DNA of 6,155 bases from Akkermansia muciniphila (GTDB taxonomy: Bacteria; Verrucomicrobiota; Verrucomicrobiia; Limisphaerales; UBA9464), in NCBI GenBank assembly GCA_945873715.1, contig CAMCFL010000217.1:1-6155 (forward strand), given 5' to 3'. Shown here piece after piece: positions 1 to 5,018 of the stretch. The position numbers were made by a program, and so were the translations under genes. How positions within the stretch are numbered: the stretch's first letter is position 1; every line of letters starts with the position of its first letter. A model generated the notes under the pieces. That model saw only the letters and a program-made list of their open reading frames with translations, was not told the origin of the DNA and did not search any database.

Positions 1-58
1 CCTAGCCACCCACGGGAAGCCGTGCTCTGGTGACCACGGATTCCATCGAAATCAAATC

Positions 59-310
59 ATGAACCCCTCACTGCATCATCCACTGATCACGGAACTCCCT
101 GAGCACCGGGACTCCATCCACACCCTCAAGACGGCCGATGCCCACTTCCGCCGTCTGTTCGACGAATACCACGACGTCGACAAGCAGGTGGTCCGGATCG
201 AGGAACAGATTGAACCGGCCTCCGATGCCCACACCGAGTCGCTCAAGATCCGTCGACTCCACCTGAAGGACGAACTGCTCCGGATCATCCGCCGCCACGA
301 GGGCGCTTGA
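59..310 (+). CDS. DUF465 (YdcH-like) small helical protein
   Basis: An 83-residue protein matching the DUF465/YdcH family, whose members are usually 70-85 residues long. Residues 14-48 carry the family's typical first helix, with PEHRD, then HFRRLFDEYH at 29-38 and a D-x-x-V-x-RIE ending. After a short turn (EPASDAHTE, 52-60), a second charged helix at 61-80 contains LHLKDELLRII. Charged and hydrophobic residues alternate, so a helical hairpin or short coiled coil is expected. There is no signal peptide or membrane segment, so it should be cytoplasmic. The molecular function of the family is not established and none is claimed here. The ATG start leaves a short, variable N-terminus before the conserved block, as is usual. 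No Shine-Dalgarno sequence is present upstream. The gene converges with the sulfatase gene and looks like a single-gene unit or the last gene of an operon beginning outside the window. Confidence 0.88.
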   Translation: MNPSLHHPLITELPEHRDSIHTLKTADAHFRRLFDEYHDVDKQVVRIEEQIEPASDAHTESLKIRRLHLKDELLRIIRRHEGA

Positions 311-331
311 TGGGCGGGTACGATCGGGCGA

Positions 332-361
332 GTTTCAAGAACCGGAGTTTCAAGTTTCAAG
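332..361 (+). repeat. Three short direct copies of GTTTCAAG
   Basis: GTTTCAAG occurs at 332-339, 347-354 and 354-361; the last two share one base. The first two are part of a longer GAGTTTCAAG match (330-339 and 345-354). The stretch lies 20-50 bp after the DUF465 stop codon and is A/T-richer than its surroundings. No function is apparent. It could be a degenerate intergenic repeat or a slippage product. Confidence 0.5.
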
Positions 362-398
362 CCGTGATGACTTCGAGGCACTCGCGGCGGTGCATCTT

Positions 399-446
399 GA
401 GTTTGTTGTCGCCTTGGTAGGCCCGCTGCCCCCAGCGGGCGCTTTC
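399..446 (+). repeat. 48-bp intergenic repeat, left copy, with hairpin
   Basis: This copy matches 2307-2354 at 38 of 48 positions in the same orientation. Its core is a perfect inverted repeat, GCCCGCTG-CCCC-CAGCGGGC (421-440), followed by GCTTTC. The 8-bp stem is identical in both copies, while most differences fall in the 5' arm, one in the loop and two in the tail. The tetranucleotide GTAG directly precedes the hairpin (417-420). The copy lies 88 bp beyond the DUF465 stop codon, so it could also end that transcript, but the right copy is not placed to do this job. A dispersed REP-like repeat family is the likelier explanation. Confidence 0.7.
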
Positions 447-451
447 ACATC

Positions 452-471
452 GCCGCCTGAGGGCAGGCGGC
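452..471. repeat. Perfect 8-bp-stem hairpin
   Basis: GCCGCCTG (452-459) and CAGGCGGC (464-471) form a perfect stem around the 4-nt loop AGGG. On the plus strand it is followed by CTTCACCCC, a weak pyrimidine-rich tail without a real T run. It lies 11 bp after the hairpin of the left repeat copy and has the same stem and loop sizes but a different sequence. It may belong to the same composite repeat or help stop transcription between the convergent genes. Confidence 0.55.
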
Positions 472-562
472 CTTCACCCCTGACCAAGTCAAGGTGCACC
501 CCACCCACGGCAACCGAGGTGCCCAAGGTGGGAGTGGCCCCTCATACGCTTAACTTGAACCT

Positions 563-587
563 GAAAACTTCCCCGCCTCCGGCGGGG
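563..587 (-). terminator. Rho-independent-type terminator of the sulfatase gene
   Basis: Read on the minus strand, the sulfatase stop codon is followed 4 nt later by a perfect 7-bp GC stem (plus-strand bases 571-587, CCCCGCC-TCC-GGCGGGG) with a 3-nt loop. It is followed at once by AAGTTTTC (570-563), a short T-rich tail. The position and structure fit an intrinsic terminator. The T run is only four bases long, so efficiency is uncertain. Confidence 0.65.
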
Positions 588-591
588 CAGC

Positions 592-2202
592 CTACCGCCC
601 CTTGCCCGGCGGAACGGACGCATCGATCGCCTGTTCGACGGTGCGGATGCCCAACTGTCCGTGATCGGTCCAGTTGCCATCGACATCGTCTTTCGGCAGC
701 GCATCCGCGAAGCGGTCGTCGTCGCCCAACTCGGTCCGCAGCCGTTTCAACTCTGCCTTGAGCCGCGCCACGGTGGCCGACTCCGCCGGATCTGCGATGA
801 GGTTCCGCTGCTCATCCGGATCCCGGCGCAGGTCGTAGAGTTCCCAAGCGTCCTTCTTCGGGTAGTGGATGAGCTTGTGGGTCGCTGTCCGCACCCCGTA
901 GTGCTGGCGGGTGTTGTGATGCCCCGGATCGTGGTAGTACCGGTAGTACATGGAACGGCGCCAATCCTTCGGGGCCGTGCCCTTCAGCCACGGCACCAGG
1001 CTCCGGCCATGCATCTCCGGAGGAACCGGAAGTCCGGCAATCTCCAGGAAGGTCGGTGCCAGATCCACATTGAGGGCGATCCCTTCGGGGACGGTTCCCG
1101 GCCGGGTGACGCCGGGCCACCGGGCCAACAACGGAATCCTCAACGACGGCTCATACATGAAGCGCTTGTCGTACATCCCCTGGTCACCCAGGAAGAATCC
1201 GTTGTCGGAGGTGTAGATCACCACGGTGTTCTTCCCGAGCCCGCTCCGCTCGAGGTACTCCATCAGGCGTCCGATGTTGTCATCCACTCCCTGCACACAG
1301 GCGAGGTAGTCCTGCATGTACCGTTGGTACATCCAACGCACGAGCTCCTTCCCCGTCAGCTTCTTCACCGTCCCGTCCGCCCCGGTCACTTCCACTTCGG
1401 TCGGCACCCCTCCGGACCAACGTCCCCGTTCAGCCGGCGTTTTCAGCTCGTCGGGGGGTGTCATCTTGAGATCGTTGCGGGTCAGGTTGCGGGCGATCGT
1501 CTGGTGGTTCTCCGGCAACGCCGCAGGTCGCGTCGCGTAGTCGTCAAAAAGGGTGGGTGGCTCGGGGATCGTGCGGTTCTTGAACTTCTCCCGATTCTTC
1601 GGATCCGGCGTCCAGTTCCGATGCGGAGCCTTGTGATGGAGCATGAGGAAGAACGGCTTGTCCTTCGGGCGTGAATCGAGGAAGCGGATGCCCAGGTCGG
1701 TGATGACATCGGTGGCATAGCCTTCAACGGTCAGTCGCCCGTTCGGCGTCAGGAAGTCCGGTCGGTTGTAAGCCCCCTGCCCAGGCAGGACGATCCAACG
1801 GTCGAACCCGGTGGGATCGGTCCCCAGATGCCATTTTCCCACCATCCCAGTGTGATAACCGGCCGCCTGGAGCCGTTTGGCCACCGTGTCCTGGGCCCCG
1901 TTGAAACGGTTGAACACCGGACTGCCGTTGGCGTGCGAGTACTTGCCGGTGAGCAGGCTCGCGCGACTCGGCGTGCAGATCGAATTCACGACGAACGCAT
2001 TGGCAAAACGGGCTCCCTCCTGCGCGATGCGATCCAGGCCCGGCGTCTGGTTCACCTTCGAGCCGTAACACGACAACGCGTGGAAGGCATGGTCGTCGGT
2101 CATGATGAACAGGATGTTCGGCCGATCCGCAGCCTGGAGCTGGGCGCACCACAGGCCGACCCACAGGATCAACCAACGAAGGATTCGACGGGAGGGATGC
2201 AT
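592..2202 (-). CDS. Exported type I sulfatase (formylglycine-dependent)
   Basis: This 536-residue protein belongs to the alkaline-phosphatase-superfamily sulfatases (family S1), which hydrolyse sulfate esters. The signature CTPSR at 76-80, followed by ASLLTG, marks Cys76 as the residue converted to formylglycine. The second signature, GYHTGMVGKWHLG, is at 115-127. Probable calcium ligands are Asp36, Asp37, Asp333 and Asn334 (TSDNG). Other family active-site residues visible are Lys123, His125, His190 and Lys346. The C-terminus (about 435-480, with HKLIHYP and WELYDLRRDPDEQRNL) is the usual sulfatase C-terminal subdomain. The ATG at 2202 gives a clean signal peptide (arginines, hydrophobic stretch 8-20, cleavage near AQLQA/A), so the protein is exported; an upstream GTG at 2265 would bury that signal. 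The KAPHRNW motif recalls glycan-directed sulfatases, but the substrate cannot be read from sequence. No maturation enzyme, SusC/D pair or glycosidase adjoins it. Confidence 0.93.
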   Translation of the reverse strand: MHPSRRILRWLILWVGLWCAQLQAADRPNILFIMTDDHAFHALSCYGSKVNQTPGLDRIAQEGARFANAFVVNSICTPSRASLLTGKYSHANGSPVFNRFNGAQDTVAKRLQAAGYHTGMVGKWHLGTDPTGFDRWIVLPGQGAYNRPDFLTPNGRLTVEGYATDVITDLGIRFLDSRPKDKPFFLMLHHKAPHRNWTPDPKNREKFKNRTIPEPPTLFDDYATRPAALPENHQTIARNLTRNDLKMTPPDELKTPAERGRWSGGVPTEVEVTGADGTVKKLTGKELVRWMYQRYMQDYLACVQGVDDNIGRLMEYLERSGLGKNTVVIYTSDNGFFLGDQGMYDKRFMYEPSLRIPLLARWPGVTRPGTVPEGIALNVDLAPTFLEIAGLPVPPEMHGRSLVPWLKGTAPKDWRRSMYYRYYHDPGHHNTRQHYGVRTATHKLIHYPKKDAWELYDLRRDPDEQRNLIADPAESATVARLKAELKRLRTELGDDDRFADALPKDDVDGNWTDHGQLGIRTVEQAIDASVPPGKGR

Positions 2203-2282
2203 GAAGCGAGATGAGCAGGACGGTGAATGATCCCGGAACCGTGGACCAAGCCCACCCCGCCGCACAAGCCGCGTCCTCGGTT

Positions 2283-2298
2283 GCCCCTGCGGAGGGGC
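2283..2298. repeat. 6-bp-stem GC hairpin next to the right repeat copy
   Basis: GCCCCT (2283-2288) and AGGGGC (2293-2298) pair perfectly around the loop GCGG; GTTCTTTC follows on the plus strand. It lies 8 bp before the right 48-bp repeat copy and about 80 bp upstream of the sulfatase start codon. In a sulfatase transcript starting further upstream it would fold in the 5' leader. The layout parallels the paired hairpins near the left copy, although here the extra hairpin is on the opposite side. Confidence 0.45.
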
Positions 2299-2306
2299 GT
2301 TCTTTC

Positions 2307-2354
2307 GAGTTGGTCGTCACGGTTGCAGGCCCGCTGCCCTCAGCGGGCGTTTCC
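2307..2354 (+). repeat. 48-bp intergenic repeat, right copy, with hairpin
   Basis: This is the second copy of the repeat at 399-446, in direct orientation and 38/48 identical. The perfect stem GCCCGCTG / CAGCGGGC (2329-2336 and 2341-2348) encloses the loop CCCT and is followed by GTTTCC. GCAG precedes the hairpin where the left copy has GTAG. No gene on either strand ends just before it, since both neighbouring genes start on either side, so a terminator role is not supported. Conservation of the stem with drift in the arm suggests selection on the hairpin or a mobile-repeat origin. Confidence 0.7.
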
Positions 2355-2452
2355 TCTCGTCCCTCCGACCATCCCTCCCGGCCGCTTGAAATCGTCTGTC
2401 GCCCGGCTTCCCGGTTTGCCTCTGGGCCGCGCGCCGGTAGCCTTCCCGGATC

Positions 2453-2866
2453 ATGCGCGTTTCCCGACTGCTCCATACCCGGTACCGGGTGGATGACCTC
2501 GACCGGTCCGTCCGCTTTTACCAGGAGATCCTGGGTCTCGATGAGATCCGCCGACACAAGTCGCCGCGCGGATCCGAACTGGTCTTCCTCCAGGTACCGG
2601 GAAGCGAGGAAACCATCGAACTCTGTGCCTTTCCGGCGAGCGGACCGGTCCACGTGCAGGCTGATCTCACGCATCTGGCCTTTGAAGTCGAGAGCCTGGC
2701 GGCCTTTGCGGAGCACCTGGCGGCCAAGGGCCTCCGTTACTCGGACGGACCGCATTACAAGCCGGATGGCTCCGGCGGATTTGCCTTCATCGATGCGCCG
2801 GAAGGGTACGAGATCGAACTGATCCAGCGTTCGCCGGTCGCCGCGTCTTCCAACCAGACTTACTGA
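2453..2866 (+). CDS. VOC-superfamily protein, glyoxalase I-like
   Basis: This 137-residue protein is a vicinal-oxygen-chelate (glyoxalase/bleomycin-resistance) protein most like lactoylglutathione lyase, which isomerises the methylglyoxal-glutathione hemithioacetal to lactoylglutathione. Two beta-alpha-beta-beta-beta modules are visible, from about 5-60 and 70-125. Expected metal ligands are present: His8 (LLHT), Glu56 (TIELC), His74 (LTHLAF) and Glu122 (YEIELI). The last three have the same numbers as the nickel ligands of E. coli GloA. The second module includes GGFAFIDAPEGYEIELIQ. The length is close to the 135 residues of E. coli GloA. The ATG start places the conserved LLHT only a few residues in, as in the family. 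No signal peptide is present, so it is cytoplasmic. It is the first gene of the run, with folP 9 nt behind. Because VOC proteins vary in substrate, glyoxalase activity is probable but not certain. Confidence 0.85.
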   Translation: MRVSRLLHTRYRVDDLDRSVRFYQEILGLDEIRRHKSPRGSELVFLQVPGSEETIELCAFPASGPVHVQADLTHLAFEVESLAAFAEHLAAKGLRYSDGPHYKPDGSGGFAFIDAPEGYEIELIQRSPVAASSNQTY

Positions 2867-2875
2867 TCGTCCTGC

Positions 2876-3739
2876 TTGAGCCAGCCCAAGATCCAACCCT
2901 GGCGCGCCGGCGCCCACTGGCTTCCCACCGACCGGAGACCTCTGGTGATGGGCATCGTCAATGTCACGCCAGACAGCTTCTCCGATGGGGGTGCATTCCT
3001 TGATCCGGAGCGGGCGATTTCCCACGGGCTCCGGATGGCTGCCGAGGGAGCGGACCTCCTGGACATCGGCGGCGAGTCGACCCGGCCCGGAGCCTGCCCG
3101 GTGTCGGGTGAGGAAGAGCTCCGCCGAGTGCTGCCGGTCATCCAGGGATTGGTGGCGGCGGGAGGCCCGATCCTGTCGATTGACACCCGTCACACGGAAG
3201 TGGCCGCAGCCGCGCTCCGAGCCGGGGTCAGCATCGTCAATGACGTCCAGGCCAACCGGACCGATCCCAGGCTCTGGGAACTGGTGCGGGACACCGGGGC
3301 CGGCTATGTGTGCATGCACATGCAGGGTGAACCCGCAGGGATGCAGGACGGGCCCCATTACCAGCAGGTCACCCGCGAGATCCTGGCCTTTTTCCACGAG
3401 CGGATTGAACGGCTTGGCCGGTTGGGGGTCGATCCCGCCCAGGTGGTGATGGATCCCGGAATCGGCTTCGGAAAGACGGTGCAACACAATCTCGAACTGC
3501 TTCGTGATCTCGGAGATTTCACGCGCCTTCCCCATCCCATCCTGCTAGGAGTCTCAAGAAAGAGTTTCCTGGGCCGGGTAACCGGTGCGGCCACGTGCGA
3601 CCGTCTCGCCGCGGGCCTTGCCTGTACGGTCTGGGCAGCCCGATTGGGAGTCCGGATCTTCCGGACTCACGAAGTGTTACCCACCGTCCAGGCACTCCAG
3701 ATCCTCAGCGCCATCGAGTCGGGCGGCGCGCCGGCGTGA
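2876..3739 (+). CDS. folP: Dihydropteroate synthase
   Basis: This protein of 287 residues condenses 6-hydroxymethyl-7,8-dihydropterin diphosphate with p-aminobenzoate to give dihydropteroate, the sulfonamide-sensitive step of folate synthesis in the cytoplasm. Both family signatures are intact: GIVNVTPDSFSDGG at 26-39 and LLDIGGESTRPG at 61-72. Further pterin and phosphate contacts are SIDT (101-104), Asn122-Asp123, the MDPGIGFGK stretch (192-200), GVSRKS (225-230, Lys229) and RTH (263-265). The TIM-barrel length is normal. The chosen start is TTG: it is the first possible start after the in-frame stop of the preceding VOC gene and supplies the beta-strand before GIVNVTP. Internal GTG/ATG codons at 2945/2948 would leave almost nothing before that motif. 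There is no Shine-Dalgarno sequence, so reinitiation after the VOC gene is plausible. Its stop codon overlaps the cdaA start by one base. Confidence 0.96.
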   Translation: MSQPKIQPWRAGAHWLPTDRRPLVMGIVNVTPDSFSDGGAFLDPERAISHGLRMAAEGADLLDIGGESTRPGACPVSGEEELRRVLPVIQGLVAAGGPILSIDTRHTEVAAAALRAGVSIVNDVQANRTDPRLWELVRDTGAGYVCMHMQGEPAGMQDGPHYQQVTREILAFFHERIERLGRLGVDPAQVVMDPGIGFGKTVQHNLELLRDLGDFTRLPHPILLGVSRKSFLGRVTGAATCDRLAAGLACTVWAARLGVRIFRTHEVLPTVQALQILSAIESGGAPA

Positions 3740-4557
3740 TGAACGACATCCTTCCATTCCTGCTGCACTGGTGGCGCCCGGCTGTCGAGATCACCATTCT
3801 CGCCGTCGGGATCTATCATGCGTTCATCTTTCTGCGCGGGACCCGCGGAGCCCCGATCGTCACGGGATTCCTGGCGCTGCTGCTGACCCTGACCCTGACC
3901 ACCCGCCTCCTCGACCTCCAGGTGCTCAACGCCCTGCTGGGGCAGTTCTTCGCCTTCCTCGCCGTCGCCATCGTCGTCCTTTTCCAACCCGAACTCCGCC
4001 GGATGCTCGCGCAGTTGGGCAACCTCCCCCTCGTTTCCAATGCCCAACAGGAACGGGAGAAGATCGAGGTCATCTGCGAGACCGTCGACCGCTTCGCCCC
4101 GGTCCGCATCGGTGCCCTCATCGCCCTCGAGCAGGGCATCCAGTTGGTCGACGTCGTCGAGTCCGGCGTGAATGTCGATTGCGAGGCCACGCCCGAGATG
4201 CTCGAGACCATCTTCTTTCCCAACAACGCCATCCACGACGGCGGGGTCATCCTCAAGGGCGACCGCATCCTCAAGGCCGCCTGCATCTTTCCGCTGACCC
4301 AGCGCGTCGACCTCCACAAGTCCCTCGGCACCCGCCATCGGGCCGCCATCGGGCTCACTGAGGAAACCGACGCCGTCGTCGTGGTGGTCTCCGAGGAAAC
4401 TGGCCAGATCGCCTACGCCCACCGCGGAAATCTGGTCCGCAACATCACCGTCGAGGAACTCCGCTCGTTCCTCACCCAGGTCCTGGTTCGCCGGACCGAA
4501 CCCCGGAATTGGTTCCGTTGGCTCCGTCGCGCCCAGCCTGCCAACAAATCGTCCTGA
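3739..4557 (+). CDS. cdaA: Membrane diadenylate cyclase (c-di-AMP synthase)
   Basis: This 272-residue protein matches the CdaA/DacA family (B. subtilis CdaA has 273). It condenses two ATP into cyclic di-AMP. Three hydrophobic segments at about 15-32, 38-56 and 68-83 are the membrane anchor. A linker (84-108) leads to the DAC catalytic domain (about 109-250). Its motifs are IHDGG at 165-169, where most family members have DGA, and GTRHRAA at 197-203, with the RHR triad intact. VVVVSEETGQI (214-224) is also typical. A longer frame is open upstream, but it overlaps folP; the ATG at 3739, sharing one base with the folP stop (TGATG), gives the family length. This arrangement suggests translational coupling. 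cdaR and glmM follow, as in the Firmicutes cdaA-cdaR-glmM cluster, where the downstream products modulate the cyclase. Function is confidently assigned by domain; activity with the DGG variant is inferred. Confidence 0.94.
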   Translation: MNDILPFLLHWWRPAVEITILAVGIYHAFIFLRGTRGAPIVTGFLALLLTLTLTTRLLDLQVLNALLGQFFAFLAVAIVVLFQPELRRMLAQLGNLPLVSNAQQEREKIEVICETVDRFAPVRIGALIALEQGIQLVDVVESGVNVDCEATPEMLETIFFPNNAIHDGGVILKGDRILKAACIFPLTQRVDLHKSLGTRHRAAIGLTEETDAVVVVVSEETGQIAYAHRGNLVRNITVEELRSFLTQVLVRRTEPRNWFRWLRRAQPANKSS

Positions 4558-4560
4558 CCC

Positions 4561-4995
4561 ATGTCCTTCCGCGAGTTCACCACCTACAACCGCTGGCAGA
4601 AGATCTTCTCCCTGTTCTTCGCCATCCTCATCTGGGCGAACGTCCGGCAGGGAGTCGAACGGGGTGGCGGTGCTCCCGTCGTTCCCGACGCCTACTCGCG
4701 CACCTTCGAGCACCTGCCCATCCGCGTCCTCACGCTCGCCTCCGAACTCGACCAGTTCCGGGTCACCCCCGCCGAGGTGACCGTCGTGCTCCGGGGGCGA
4801 CCCGACCTCCTCAACCGCCTCCGTCCGCAGGACGTCGAGGTGTACGTCAACCTCACCGATCCGGCCGCCACCCAGTCCACCCAGGTCGCCGTCCACGTCA
4901 ATGCCCCCGGGGCCCAACTCGGGTCCGTCTCACCGGAACAGGTCTTGATCGAACGTCTCCTTCCACCCGCTAACCGCCCCCGCGCGAACCCCTGA
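4561..4995 (+). CDS. cdaR: Short CdaR-type protein with a single YbbR domain
   Basis: This 144-residue protein has one N-terminal membrane helix at about 14-28 (KIFSLFFAILIWANV), preceded by the basic, aromatic NRWQK block usual for YbbR proteins. One YbbR domain follows at about 52-134, with the strand pattern VTPAEVTVVLRG (68-79), DVEVYVNL (91-98), TQVAVHVNAPGA (107-118) and VSPEQVLIERL (123-133). The domain should lie outside the cytoplasm. B. subtilis CdaR has four YbbR repeats in about 480 residues, so this is a minimal version; the frame closes cleanly and shows no sign of frameshift. It starts 3 nt after the cdaA stop and ends 23 nt before glmM, so a regulatory role on CdaA is inferred from family and position. 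The proline-rich C-terminal tail is unremarkable. No Shine-Dalgarno sequence is seen. Confidence 0.88.
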   Translation: MSFREFTTYNRWQKIFSLFFAILIWANVRQGVERGGGAPVVPDAYSRTFEHLPIRVLTLASELDQFRVTPAEVTVVLRGRPDLLNRLRPQDVEVYVNLTDPAATQSTQVAVHVNAPGAQLGSVSPEQVLIERLLPPANRPRANP

Positions 4996-5018
4996 TCGCA
5001 CCCATCCCTGCAAATCAC

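Larger units (their letters stand above)
311..591. other. Convergent intergenic region with repeats and hairpins
   Basis: This 281-bp stretch lies between the stop codons of the DUF465 gene (+) and the sulfatase gene (-). It holds three copies of GTTTCAAG near its left end, one copy of a 48-bp repeat shared with the other flank of the sulfatase (399-446), a second perfect hairpin at 452-471, and a terminator-like hairpin at 571-587. An open frame crosses much of it on the plus strand from 390, but its proline/arginine-rich translation resembles no protein family and it runs into the antisense of the sulfatase. I read the region as non-coding. Confidence 0.75.
2203..2452. promoter_or_regulatory. 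Divergent intergenic region upstream of two genes
   Basis: This 250-bp gap separates the start of the sulfatase (-) from the start of the VOC gene (+), so it should hold promoters for both the sulfatase and the folP-cdaA-glmM run. I could not identify a convincing -35/-10 pair on either strand. It contains a 6-bp-stem hairpin (2283-2298) and the right copy of the 48-bp repeat (2307-2354). The 98 bp between the repeat and the VOC start codon is the likeliest place for the operon promoter. Confidence 0.5.

Noticed and set aside
11..24. Small hairpin CACGG-GAAG-CCGTG as a terminator of a gene left of the window
   Set aside because: The stem is only 5 bp and no T run follows. Chance occurrence is likely.
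493..500. Palindrome GGTGCACC as an operator
   Set aside because: It is only 8 bp, lies between two gene ends, far from any start, and has no second site.
390..761. A 123-residue plus-strand frame in the convergent gap
   Set aside because: Its translation is proline/arginine-rich, it covers the hairpins and terminator, and its second part is antisense to the sulfatase C-terminus. No start signal or homology is evident.
661..1674. A 337-residue plus-strand frame inside the sulfatase
   Set aside because: Antisense shadow of a sulfatase with all catalytic motifs; the His/Val/Arg-rich translation matches no family.
2139..2202. Lipoprotein signal on the sulfatase because of Cys19
   Set aside because: The residues before Cys19 (Gly-Leu-Trp) do not form a lipobox, and a normal signal-peptidase-I site follows at AQLQA.
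2386..2415. TTGAAA at 2386 as a -35 box for the operon
   Set aside because: No acceptable -10 hexamer lies 16-18 bp downstream; the sequence there is GC-rich. Minus-strand candidates before the sulfatase were no better.
1724..3535. A 603-residue open frame on the minus strand
   Set aside because: It runs antisense through the VOC gene and folP and then through the start of the sulfatase in another frame. Its translation has no recognisable domain, while the overlapped genes have intact motifs. Long antisense frames are expected in GC-rich DNA.
3667..4917. A 416-residue minus-strand frame rich in Gly, Asp and Glu
   Set aside because: It lies opposite cdaA and cdaR. Their frequent GTC, CTC, ATC and GCC codons read as GAC, GAG, GAT and GGC on the other strand, which explains the acidic, glycine-rich translation.
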